Source: Erythrobacter sp. (lineage in GTDB: Bacteria > Pseudomonadota > Alphaproteobacteria > Sphingomonadales > Sphingomonadaceae). Taken from it: a stretch of DNA of 41,852 nucleotides. Made by a program: the position numbers and the translations under genes. The notes beneath the pieces were generated by a model. It worked only from the letters and a program-made list of their open reading frames with translations, searched no databases and had not been told where the DNA came from. The stretch covers positions 1-41,852 of the forward strand of contig DAICXZ010000023.1 of the NCBI GenBank assembly GCA_027311945.1, written 5' to 3'. Positions 9,239-17,361 of this stretch are shown here, piece after piece (position 1 is the first letter of the stretch; each line of letters starts with the position of its first letter).

Positions 9239-10183
9239 ATGAGCGAAGCGGTGCCGCCCGAACTGGTCGCGCGGTTTCGCGAGGCGCTGGCGCGGCTTAA
9301 TCCCGAAGAGGGCAAGATCGGGCTCGCCGTATCTGGCGGGCCCGATTCCATGGCCATGCTGCTGCTGGCCCATGCGGCCATTCCGGGCCGGTTCGCCGTG
9401 GCGAGCGTCAACCATGGGCTGCGGGCTGAGGCGACGGACGAATGCGCGCTCGTCGCCGCAGCTTGCGACAAGCGCGGCATTGCCTGCGCGGTGCTGCCCG
9501 TGTCTGTGGGCGAGGGCAACATTCAGGCCGAGGCTCGGGCGGCGCGCTATGCCGCGCTGTGCACTTGGGCCGATGCGCAAGGCCTTGCCGCTGTCGCCAC
9601 CGCGCACCATGCCGACGATCAGGCCGAAACGCTGCTGATGCGTTTGAACCGAGGCAGCGGCGTGGCGGGCCTTGCTGGAGTGCGCGAGCGCAACCAGCCG
9701 GGCGGCTTCGACTGCGCGATCATCCGCCCCTTGCTCCATTTCCGCCGCGCCGAGCTGGCGCAGGTTGTGGCGGGCGAGACGGTCGCGCACGATCCTTCGA
9801 ACCACGATCCGCGCTTCGACCGGGTGGCCATGCGGCAGAACCTTGCGGGCTGCGACTGGCTCGATCCGCTGGCGATTGCGCGCTCGGCCAGCATTCTCGC
9901 CGAGGCCTATGAAGCGATCGAGGCCTATGCCGATCTGCTGTGGCCGCAGGCGGTGCGGGCCGAGGAAGAGGGCTACGTCATCACCCCGGTGCCCGCGCGC
10001 GAGATGAACCGGCGGCTGCTGGCGCGGGTGCTGGAAAAGCTCGGCGGCAGGCCGCGCGGGGGCGATGTGGCACGGCTGCTTATGAAGCTCGAGGCGGGCG
10101 AGGGCGGTAATGTCGCGGGCGTGCTGGCGCGGGTGAAGCATGGCGAATGGGTGCTCGGGCCGGAACCTCGCCGAAGCTCCTAG
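9239..10183 (+). CDS. tilS: tRNA(Ile)-lysidine synthase
   Basis: TilS converts the wobble C of the minor tRNA-Ile(CAU) to lysidine so that it reads AUA. The 314-residue protein has the PP-loop ATPase motif SGGPDS at residues 32-37, VNHGLRAEA, and the catalytic TAHHADDQAETLLMRLNRGSG segment, all hallmarks of TilS. It is on the short side because the C-terminal tRNA-binding domain is minimal (EMNRRLLARVLEKLGG region). The start at 9239 follows the cpoB stop by four bases. The TAG stop at 10181-10183 is three bases before a REP-like inverted repeat. ftsH, a common neighbour of tilS in this group, does not follow. Confidence 0.94.
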   Translation: MSEAVPPELVARFREALARLNPEEGKIGLAVSGGPDSMAMLLLAHAAIPGRFAVASVNHGLRAEATDECALVAAACDKRGIACAVLPVSVGEGNIQAEARAARYAALCTWADAQGLAAVATAHHADDQAETLLMRLNRGSGVAGLAGVRERNQPGGFDCAIIRPLLHFRRAELAQVVAGETVAHDPSNHDPRFDRVAMRQNLAGCDWLDPLAIARSASILAEAYEAIEAYADLLWPQAVRAEEEGYVITPVPAREMNRRLLARVLEKLGGRPRGGDVARLLMKLEAGEGGNVAGVLARVKHGEWVLGPEPRRSS

Positions 10184-10186
10184 GTT

Positions 10187-10282
10187 CGCTCGTCCTGAGC
10201 TTGTCGAAGGACTGGTCTTACTTCCGACCAATGCGCAAAGATCAAAGGGAAGGGCGGCCCTTCGACAAGCTCAGGGCGAGCG
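10187..10282. repeat. REP-like inverted repeat between tilS and the L,D-transpeptidase gene
   Basis: Two 26-base arms, 10187-10212 and 10257-10282, are inverted copies matching at 24 of 26 positions and share the core CTGAGCTTGTCGAAGG. They are 44 bases apart. A third, truncated unit (AAGCTCAGGACG, 10295-10306) follows. The element fills the spacer between converging genes, where it can fold into a long stem and act as a two-way terminator. A related element lies at 37806-37910. Confidence 0.85.
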
Positions 10283-10330
10283 GGTTTCGGAATTAAGCTC
10301 AGGACGCGCGGAGTTTCTCACCCCAATCTC

Positions 10331-11077
10331 TCACCCCGTTTCCAGCGAACCACCCACGCCGGTGCGCACCCCGTCGGTGATGATGACCACATCACCCACC
10401 TTGGCAATATCATAGAGCTTCGACACAAACTGGTCGGGCACACCGATGCAACCGTGGCTGGCATAGCCGCGCTCGACCTCGCTGCCGCCGTGGATGGCAA
10501 TGCCGTCCCAGGTCAGCCGCAGCGTCCAGGGCATCGGCGCATTGCCATATTTCTCCGACACATTGTGCCGCTCCTTCGTAAGGATCGGAAACACGCCGGT
10601 GGGCGTCGGATGCGCTGGGGTGCCGAGCATCGCGGCGGCGGCACCGATCTCGTAGCCTGAGCGGAATACGCTGATCACGCGCGCCTCAAGGTCGACCGTG
10701 ATCCGCAGCGGGCCATCGGGCACGCCCGCGTCGTCCCAGTGCCATTCGCCGTAGCGGATCGGCCCATCAATCGGGAGTACGCGCTTGATCACGAAGGGAT
10801 CGCTGGGATCGTAATCCGGCGCGGCGGCGAGCGCGCGCTCGGCCTCGGCCTTGGCCTGCGGATCGACCGGATCGAACCCGTCGTAGTCGGCGGTCGGGTC
10901 GGTGACGGCAGAAGCCTGCGCGGAAGCGTCTGCGCTTTCGGGCAGCACGTCTTCGCTTTTCAGCCAGCTCTCGGTCACTTCTTCCGTTTCAAGCGAACGA
11001 CCGGCCACCAGCAGCAGCGCAATGGCTGCCACCAGCACGAGGCTCGCCCCGCCAATCCATTTCACGCTCGCGTCCAT
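10331..11077 (-). CDS. membrane-anchored L,D-transpeptidase (YkuD domain)
   Basis: A 248-residue protein with an N-terminal signal anchor (about 8-27, GGASLVLVAAIALLLVAG), an acidic Ala/Asp-rich linker and a C-terminal YkuD catalytic domain with IHGGSEVERGYASHGCIGVP; Cys210 is the expected nucleophile. Such enzymes make 3-3 peptidoglycan cross-links or attach proteins to peptidoglycan in the periplasm. The usual arginine after the CI of SHGCIR is glycine here (SHGCIGVP), a small departure from the common motif. The start at 11077 follows a CGGGCATGGACGC context without a strong Shine-Dalgarno. It converges on tilS, and upstream on the same strand is ppc. Confidence 0.88.
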   Translation of the reverse strand: MDASVKWIGGASLVLVAAIALLLVAGRSLETEEVTESWLKSEDVLPESADASAQASAVTDPTADYDGFDPVDPQAKAEAERALAAAPDYDPSDPFVIKRVLPIDGPIRYGEWHWDDAGVPDGPLRITVDLEARVISVFRSGYEIGAAAAMLGTPAHPTPTGVFPILTKERHNVSEKYGNAPMPWTLRLTWDGIAIHGGSEVERGYASHGCIGVPDQFVSKLYDIAKVGDVVIITDGVRTGVGGSLETG

Positions 11078-11120
11078 GCCCGCGATAATGGGGCAGAGAG
11101 GTAAATATTTCCAGCCCGTT

Positions 11121-11145
11121 GCGCCCGTCAGGGCTCACCGGGCGC
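11121..11145 (-). terminator. hairpin after the ppc-like gene
   Basis: GCGCCCG (11121-11127) and CGGGCGC (11139-11145) form a 7-bp GC stem with an 11-base loop, one base beyond the TAA stop of the PEP-carboxylase-like gene on the minus strand. No U-run follows in that direction, so its efficiency as an intrinsic terminator is uncertain. Confidence 0.5.
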
Positions 11146-11146
11146 T

Positions 11147-13930
11147 TTACCCGTGCGCCCCGAATATGTTGGCGATCACCGTGGTGATCCGCAGCGACAG
11201 CGCATGGGCCTCGTCGATCGGCTCGATGAAGTCGCGGTGGATCGCCTCGTAGCCGTGATCGGCGTTTTCGGGCCAGTCGGTCGGCTCGGCAAGGTCGAAC
11301 TGGTCGATCTGCGGGAAGCTCACCGGATAGGCGCGCCTGAGCTGCGCCAGCGCCTCGTCCACGCGCAGGGTGAACACCATCTCCAGCACGTCGTCGCGGC
11401 TGACGTCGTTGGCGCGGCTGAACACTGGCACGCTGACGGCGCGCAGGAACATGTGTTGCAGCAGCGCGAGGCGCAGGGCCTGCGCCGCGCCGATCATCCG
11501 GCGCTTCTCCTCGCGGGCGGGGTCGGCGTCCTCTTCGGGGATGAGCGCGAGCAGCCGGTGCAGCTTCATCGCATCGACCCGCAGACGGCTGGCGAGCCGC
11601 CGGAACACGCCCGCGCGGTCGTCCTTCACCAGATATTCGCTCAGCGCTTCGCAGGCGTCGGTGAGGTGGGTTTCGGTGCCGCGATAGGGGCGGCTCGCCC
11701 AGTAGGCCGAGTTGAACAGCTCGCCAAAGGCGGCGACCGTCTTCACGCTGGCGAGCCCATTGGCCGCGCGTACCAGCCGGATCAGTTCGCGCCCGCGCGG
11801 GCTTTCGCGCAGCAGCGCGGCGATTTCCTCGTAATTGCCCTCTGCCGCTTCGCCCACGCCCGCGATCACATTGACCGGATAACCGAGCTGCTGGAGGATC
11901 GAATTGTGCGGAATGGCGCGGATTTGCCTGAGGCTCATGTCGCGGTCGGCGTTGAGGTCGCTCTGGCGGCGGCTGACGCGGCTGCCGGTCGAGTTGAGCA
12001 GGCCCAGCCCGAAGGCGGTGATCGCGCGGCTGTAAGTCCGGCTTTCGAGGTGGTGGCGCTGATGTTCCTTGATCGCGCGGTAGAAATCGAGGCTGAGGTC
12101 GGTGCGGCGGTAGAACTCGTCGGTCGGGGCGTCGGGGTCGGTGTCGTTGGGGCGCAGCACCGCGATGCGGGTGAGCATGGCGAGCGCCAGCTCGGGCGTG
12201 GCGAACCACAGGTAGCCGTCGCCGCCCTGAAAGCTGACCTCGGGTTCAAGCGCGATTCCGGCGCGCACGAAGCGGCGCTTGGCCCAGGGCGAAAGCGCCC
12301 AGTCGAGCCGGTCGGCCATCTTCGTGGGATGCGCGCCGCGGCCCATGCTCTCGCCGTGGGTGTTGAAGATCAGCGCGCTGATATCGGTTAGGCCATTGGC
12401 GTCCATCGCCTCGGCCAGGCGGCCTTGCAGGCGCTCGATGGCGAGGCTGGCGGGGAGCTGGCCGACGAAGCGCCCGGCATCCGAAAAGCCCGCCTGGATC
12501 GCAACGCGGCCGCGCTTGCGGACATAGTCCTGATATTCTGGCTCGGCGAGCAGTTCGTCGAGGAAACGGCCGCCGTGTTCGAGCGCGGTTTCGGTTTCGA
12601 ACAGGGGCGAGCAGTCGACCTTGTCGGCGATGCCGAACAGCTTGGCGAAATAGACCGCAGCAAGCACCGTGGCGGGTTCTTCGCATTCGGCGATCAACAT
12701 GCGGATCGGGGCGTCGGCGTCGATATGGGCGAGGATCTGCGCCATCGCGAGGAACTGGCGGGTTGCGGTGCTGGCTTCGATCGCGAGCGCGCCGAAGTTG
12801 GAGCGCAGCGGCTTGATCTCGGCAATGGCCTTGCGCAGGTGGACCACCGCGCCCTTGCTGGCGAGGTCGATCTTGCCTTCGGGATCGAGCCGGCGACGGA
12901 TCGCGTTGTGGAGTTGCTTGGCGTTCACGCGGAAGTGGATCCAGCCCATCCCGAGCCCGTCGGCGCGCATGGCGGCGGCGAGTGTTTTCAGGGCGATAGC
13001 GCGATCCTGATCGGCGTCGCGCGCTTCGGCTTCGAGCTTCTCGATCATGCCCTTGAGCGACAGCAGCTTGCGCGGATCGCTGGCGGTCAGCCGGTTTGCG
13101 GCGACCGAAAGCGCGGCGGGATCGGAGAGGTCGGCGGCAAAGTCCTGCGCCCGCTCGGCGGCATAGTCACGCGCCGGGACCAGTTCTGACAACAGCGGGT
13201 GCGCGGCGTCGATCCCCTCGAGCTGCGCGACATAGCGCGCCAGCCGCTCGGCCTTTTCGGCGAGCCGGAAACCGATCGAGTTCGACCAGGTGATGTCGGT
13301 CCGCCCGTCCATGTCATAGCCGACCCAGGTGGCGAACCGGAACGGCAGCGGGGCGAGATCGTGCCAGTCGCCGGGCCATTGCTTGGCGGCATGGCCAAGC
13401 AAAGTGGAGACCACCTTGTCGCGCGCATCCTGAGCATTGGCGATGGCGAACATCGCGCGCTCGTGTTCGTAAGCCAGCGTGACCTGCGGGCGCTCCTCGC
13501 CGACGCAGGTTGCATCAATTGTACCCTCGCCAGAAGCGCAGTTGGCCAGCGCTACGGTCTGTTTCGGCGTCAGCAGGAAGGTCGGGTGGGCGGTGAAGAC
13601 GGCGTGGAGTTGCGGGCGTTCCCACCGCTTCTTGAAAGCGGAGAAGGTGGGGCTGTCGAAGCTCGCCTTTAGTGCCTCGGTGTTATCGTCCTGCGCCACC
13701 GGCGCGACGAAGTTCGTCATCCGCTCGCAGCGATTTTGCAACGCTGCGACTTCCAGCTCAGCGATCATCGCCTCGCACTGCGCGAGGCTTAGATCGCCCT
13801 CTTCGAGCTGCCGCGAGAGATCGAGCGAGAGCTGGAAGACCGGATTGAACAGCGGGGTTTGCGCGGTGCGTTCGTGCAGGTCTTGCAGGCGGAGGGTGAG
13901 GGCGGTGACGGAGGCGAGGAGCTCGCTCAC
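11147..13930 (-). CDS. ppc: divergent phosphoenolpyruvate carboxylase-like protein
   Basis: A 927-residue protein of bacterial PEPC length. PEPC makes oxaloacetate from PEP and bicarbonate. Family traces are the histidine motif VFTAHPT (His115), AECEEPATVLAAVYFAKLFG, QAGFSDAGRFVGQLPAS (the GYSDSGKD region), THGESMGRGAHPT around residue 525 (the HGRGG loop), LRQIRAIPHNSILQQLGYP and a C-terminus ending ANIFGAHG. Several catalytic signatures differ from the classical enzyme: HGRGG is replaced by HGESMGRG and the terminal RNTG by GAHG. The GTG start at 13930 overlaps the eda stop as GTGA, so translation is coupled. Being last in the Entner-Doudoroff operon fits an anaplerotic role, but activity is not certain from sequence. 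Confidence 0.82.
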   Translation of the reverse strand: MSELLASVTALTLRLQDLHERTAQTPLFNPVFQLSLDLSRQLEEGDLSLAQCEAMIAELEVAALQNRCERMTNFVAPVAQDDNTEALKASFDSPTFSAFKKRWERPQLHAVFTAHPTFLLTPKQTVALANCASGEGTIDATCVGEERPQVTLAYEHERAMFAIANAQDARDKVVSTLLGHAAKQWPGDWHDLAPLPFRFATWVGYDMDGRTDITWSNSIGFRLAEKAERLARYVAQLEGIDAAHPLLSELVPARDYAAERAQDFAADLSDPAALSVAANRLTASDPRKLLSLKGMIEKLEAEARDADQDRAIALKTLAAAMRADGLGMGWIHFRVNAKQLHNAIRRRLDPEGKIDLASKGAVVHLRKAIAEIKPLRSNFGALAIEASTATRQFLAMAQILAHIDADAPIRMLIAECEEPATVLAAVYFAKLFGIADKVDCSPLFETETALEHGGRFLDELLAEPEYQDYVRKRGRVAIQAGFSDAGRFVGQLPASLAIERLQGRLAEAMDANGLTDISALIFNTHGESMGRGAHPTKMADRLDWALSPWAKRRFVRAGIALEPEVSFQGGDGYLWFATPELALAMLTRIAVLRPNDTDPDAPTDEFYRRTDLSLDFYRAIKEHQRHHLESRTYSRAITAFGLGLLNSTGSRVSRRQSDLNADRDMSLRQIRAIPHNSILQQLGYPVNVIAGVGEAAEGNYEEIAALLRESPRGRELIRLVRAANGLASVKTVAAFGELFNSAYWASRPYRGTETHLTDACEALSEYLVKDDRAGVFRRLASRLRVDAMKLHRLLALIPEEDADPAREEKRRMIGAAQALRLALLQHMFLRAVSVPVFSRANDVSRDDVLEMVFTLRVDEALAQLRRAYPVSFPQIDQFDLAEPTDWPENADHGYEAIHRDFIEPIDEAHALSLRITTVIANIFGAHG

Positions 13931-14538
13931 CGGCCGATTTCCGCCGCTTCTCGGGCCAGAGCCTCGATCTCGGAAGGGGTGGCACCCTTGGGGACGACCC
14001 AGCTGCCGCCGACGCACAGCACCTGATCGATGGCAAGCCAGTCGGGCGCGGTCTTGGCCGAAATGCCGCCGGTGGGGCAGAACTTGCACCGGCCGAACAC
14101 CGCGGCGAGCGCCTTCAGCGCCGGGATGCCGCCGTTGGCTTCGGCGGGAAAGAACTTGAAGTGGGTGAAGCCAAGGTCCAGCCCCATCATCAGCTCGCCC
14201 GGTGTGGCGATGCCGGGCAGGTAAGGCACGCCGCTGCGCTTCACCGCTTGCCCCAAAGGCTCGGTGAGGCCGGGTGAGACGATGAACTCGGCACCCGCCG
14301 CGAGCGCTGCATCGAGCTGCTCCTTGTTGGTTACCGTACCCGCGCCGACAATGGCGCCGGGGACAAGGTTCATGCGCTTGATCGCCTCCAGTGCATCGGG
14401 CGTCCGCAGCGTCACTTCGAGCACTTTGAGGCCGCCTGCCACCAGCGCTTCGGCGATGGGGCGGGCCTGGTGGACATCGTCGATCACCAGCACCGGGATC
14501 ACCGGTGCGGTGCGCATGATTTGTTCTATCTGGCTCAT
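13927..14538 (-). CDS. eda: 2-dehydro-3-deoxyphosphogluconate (KDPG) aldolase
   Basis: Eda splits KDPG to pyruvate and glyceraldehyde-3-phosphate, the last step of the Entner-Doudoroff pathway. The 203-residue TIM barrel shows VIPVLVIDD, the glutamate motif LEVTLRTPDALEAI, GAGTV, FIVSPG, the Schiff-base lysine in HFKFFPAEANGG, and the phosphate-binding FCPTGGIS. Length is normal. Its ATG at 14538 overlaps the glk stop (ATGA) and its stop overlaps the ppc GTG (GTGA). Confidence 0.96.
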   Translation of the reverse strand: MSQIEQIMRTAPVIPVLVIDDVHQARPIAEALVAGGLKVLEVTLRTPDALEAIKRMNLVPGAIVGAGTVTNKEQLDAALAAGAEFIVSPGLTEPLGQAVKRSGVPYLPGIATPGELMMGLDLGFTHFKFFPAEANGGIPALKALAAVFGRCKFCPTGGISAKTAPDWLAIDQVLCVGGSWVVPKGATPSEIEALAREAAEIGR

Positions 14539-15509
14539 GAAGGGTCTCCGTGGCGCTGAAGGAAGGCGGCGGCAGCGCCGAACAGGCCGGGTTGGGGATG
14601 GGTGATGAGTTTGACGGGCAGGCTCGCCATCAGGCTTTCAAAGCGGCCCTTGGCGCGGAACCGCTCGGCAAAGCCGGAGCGCGGCAGGTGTTCGCGCAAG
14701 CGATAGCCGAGGCCGCCGGCGATCACCACGCCGCTCGCGCCCTGAACCAGCGCCGTATCGCCCGCGACAGCGCCGAGCGAAAGGCAGAAGCGGTCGATGG
14801 CGGCTTCGGCGAGGCTATCCGTCCGCTCCATGCCTGCGGTCCAGATCGTGATATCGTCCTGCTCGGTAAGGGCGCGGCCCTCCATCGCGGCGAGCGTGGC
14901 GTAGATGTCGACGATGCCTGGGCCGGACACCACCCGCTCGACCGAGACGCGCCGGTGGCGCTTCCTCAGCCGCGCAAGAAGTGCGTCCTCTATGGCATCG
15001 AGCGGGGCGAAATCGGCATGGCCGCCCTCGGTCGCCTGCACATGGGTGTGGCCAGCGCCGTCGCGATAGAGGTGTGCAACGCCAAGCCCGGTGCCCGGAC
15101 CGAGCACGCTGAGCGTTCCGCTGGCGGGCAGGGGGCCTTCGGGACCGGCCAGATGGAGGAACTGATCGTCAGGCGCGTGGGCCACGGCATGGGCCACGGC
15201 CTCGAAATCATTGACCAGCACGAACTCATCGACCCCGAGCTTTTCGCGCACCAGTGCGGGGCGGATGATCCACGGGTTGTTGGTGAAGCGGATCACCTCG
15301 CCTTGCACTGGCCCTGCGATAGCGATGGCGACGTTGGGCGGCAGAGAGCCGCCCTTGCGGCCACGAAAGTCCTCCCAGGCGGTCTGGAAGCTGGCGTGAT
15401 CCTCGGTGTGAAGCGTCACGGGCTCTTCAAGCGCGATGCTGCTGCCGGAGCCGCTGGCGAGGGCAAAACGGGCGTGGGTTCCGCCGATATCGACTGCAAC
15501 GAGATCCAT
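14535..15509 (-). CDS. glk: glucokinase
   Basis: Glk phosphorylates free glucose with ATP. The 324-residue protein has the bacterial hexokinase-family (Glk) pattern: VAVDIGGTHARFALA at the start (phosphate 1), AIAGPVQGEVIRFTNNPW, VNDFEAVAHA, LGPGTGLGVAHL and EGGHADFAP, with a late VIAGGLGYR adenosine motif. The ATG shares its A with the edd stop (TAATG), and its stop overlaps eda. A glucokinase in the operon indicates that glucose enters the cell unphosphorylated rather than through a sugar PTS. Confidence 0.95.
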   Translation of the reverse strand: MDLVAVDIGGTHARFALASGSGSSIALEEPVTLHTEDHASFQTAWEDFRGRKGGSLPPNVAIAIAGPVQGEVIRFTNNPWIIRPALVREKLGVDEFVLVNDFEAVAHAVAHAPDDQFLHLAGPEGPLPASGTLSVLGPGTGLGVAHLYRDGAGHTHVQATEGGHADFAPLDAIEDALLARLRKRHRRVSVERVVSGPGIVDIYATLAAMEGRALTEQDDITIWTAGMERTDSLAEAAIDRFCLSLGAVAGDTALVQGASGVVIAGGLGYRLREHLPRSGFAERFRAKGRFESLMASLPVKLITHPQPGLFGAAAAFLQRHGDPS

Positions 15510-17308
15510 TACAGGCCTGCCGCTGCCAGCATCGGGGAGGCGCCCTTCTCTGCCTCGTCGGCGAGCAGGCGATACATCGCGAACAGCTCGCGCCCGGTGC
15601 CGTCCTCGGGTTCAGGGTCGGGCGCGGGGGTGCGGGAGGAGAGATCGGCGCTGGTCGAGAGCTCGCCCGTAACCGCGCAGACCTTCACCACGTCGCCATC
15701 GCGCAGCAGGCTGAGCGGACCGCCGCCCAATGCCTCGGGCGAGCAGTGGATTGCGCTCGGCACCTTGCCCGATGCGCCCGACATGCGCCCGTCGGTGACC
15801 AGCGCCACCTTGTAGCCGCGATCCTGCAACACGCCCAAGGGCGGGGTCAGCTTGTGCAGTTCGGGCATGCCATTGGCGCGCGGGCCCTGGAAGCGGACCA
15901 CGACCACTACGTCGCGCTCAAGCTCGCCCGCCTTAAAGGCCTCGGCAACGGCGGACTGCGTTTCGAACACGCGGCACGGTGCCTCGATGGTGTAGCGCGA
16001 TGGATCGACCGCGCTCGACTTGAAACAGGCGCGGCCCAGGTTGCCCGCCACCAACCGCATTCCGCCATCGGGCGCGAAAGGTTCAGAGGCTGGACGCAGC
16101 ATCTCGGTGTCTCCCGAGGGGCCGGGATCGCGCCAGGCGAGTGTCTCATCGTCGAGCCAGGGTTCCTCGCCGTAGGTGCTCATGGCGTCGGCACCCGAAG
16201 CGAGCACGTCGGCGTGGGCGAGGCCTGCGCTGAGCAGCTCGCGGATTACGTAGCCCATGCCGCCAGCCTCGTGGAAGTGGTTCACGTCGCCCGAACCATT
16301 CGGATAGACGCGAGCGACCAGCGGGACGACGCTCGACAGTTCGGCAAGGTCGCTCCAGTCGATGATCACGCCTGCCGCGCGGGCGAAGGCGGGGATATGG
16401 ATCGCATGGTTGGTCGAGCCGCCGGTGGCGAGCAGGCCGATCGCGGCGTTCACAACGGCCTTCTCGTCTACACAGTGGCCGAGCGGGCGAGCCTTGGTCT
16501 TGGCCAGTTCGGTCACCCGGTGCACCGCCGCGCGATCGAGTTGCTGGCGCAGCTTGCTGCCCGGACGCACGAAGGCCGCGCCGGGGACATGCAGGCCCAT
16601 CATCTCCATCATCATCTGGTTGGAGTTGGCCGTGCCGAAGAATGTGCAGGTGCCGGGGCTGTGATAGGAGCCAAGCTCGCTATCGAGCAGTTCGGCGCGG
16701 CTCGCCTTGCCCTCGGCATAGAGCTGCCGCACGCGCTGCTTCTCCTTGTTGGAGACACCGCTCGGCATCGGGCCGGAGGGGACGAACAGCGCGGGCAGGT
16801 GCCCGAAGCGCAGCGCGCCCATCAACAGGCCCGGCACGATCTTGTCGCAAATGCCGAGCAGCAACATGCCGTCGTACATCGCGTGGCTGAGCGCGATGCC
16901 GGTCGCCTGCGCAATAGTGTCGCGGCTGAACAGCGACAGCTCCATGCCTGCCTCGCCCTGCGTCACCCCGTCGCACATGGCCGGCGTGCCGCCTGCGACC
17001 TGCGCCGTGGCACCCGCCTCGCGAGCATAGACCTTCAGCCGCTCGGGATAGCGGTAGTACGGCGCGTGGGCGCTCAGCATGTCGTTATAGGCGCTGACCA
17101 CGGCGATGTTCGGCCCGGCGTTGGTCTTCAGCGCTTCCTGATCCTGTTCGGCCCCGGCAAAGGCGTGGGCTAGGTTGGAGCAGGAGACCATGGTGCGGTC
17201 CTGCGCCTTGCCGCCTTCGCGCTCGATCAGCGCGAGATAGGCCTCGCGGGTGGGTTTGGAGCGCTCGATAATGCGCTGGGTGACGGCGGTGATGGTGGGG
17301 TGGGTCAT
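15509..17308 (-). CDS. edd: phosphogluconate dehydratase
   Basis: Edd dehydrates 6-phosphogluconate to KDPG, committing carbon to the Entner-Doudoroff route. The 599-residue IlvD/Edd-family protein carries Fe-S cluster cysteines in [23 protein letters not shown] and [20 protein letters not shown], plus [16 protein letters not shown] and [18 protein letters not shown]. The start [17 protein letters not shown] at 17308 matches family N-termini; a short upstream extension is open but unlikely. It lies 53 bases after zwf and overlaps glk by one base. No 6-phosphogluconolactonase gene sits between zwf and edd. Confidence 0.96.
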   Translation of the reverse strand: MTHPTITAVTQRIIERSKPTREAYLALIEREGGKAQDRTMVSCSNLAHAFAGAEQDQEALKTNAGPNIAVVSAYNDMLSAHAPYYRYPERLKVYAREAGATAQVAGGTPAMCDGVTQGEAGMELSLFSRDTIAQATGIALSHAMYDGMLLLGICDKIVPGLLMGALRFGHLPALFVPSGPMPSGVSNKEKQRVRQLYAEGKASRAELLDSELGSYHSPGTCTFFGTANSNQMMMEMMGLHVPGAAFVRPGSKLRQQLDRAAVHRVTELAKTKARPLGHCVDEKAVVNAAIGLLATGGSTNHAIHIPAFARAAGVIIDWSDLAELSSVVPLVARVYPNGSGDVNHFHEAGGMGYVIRELLSAGLAHADVLASGADAMSTYGEEPWLDDETLAWRDPGPSGDTEMLRPASEPFAPDGGMRLVAGNLGRACFKSSAVDPSRYTIEAPCRVFETQSAVAEAFKAGELERDVVVVVRFQGPRANGMPELHKLTPPLGVLQDRGYKVALVTDGRMSGASGKVPSAIHCSPEALGGGPLSLLRDGDVVKVCAVTGELSTSADLSSRTPAPDPEPEDGTGRELFAMYRLLADEAEKGASPMLAAAGL

Positions 17309-17361
17309 TAAACGCTCACTGAGGCACGGGGGCACAGAGGGGAGGGCGAGGGGCGCTGCAC

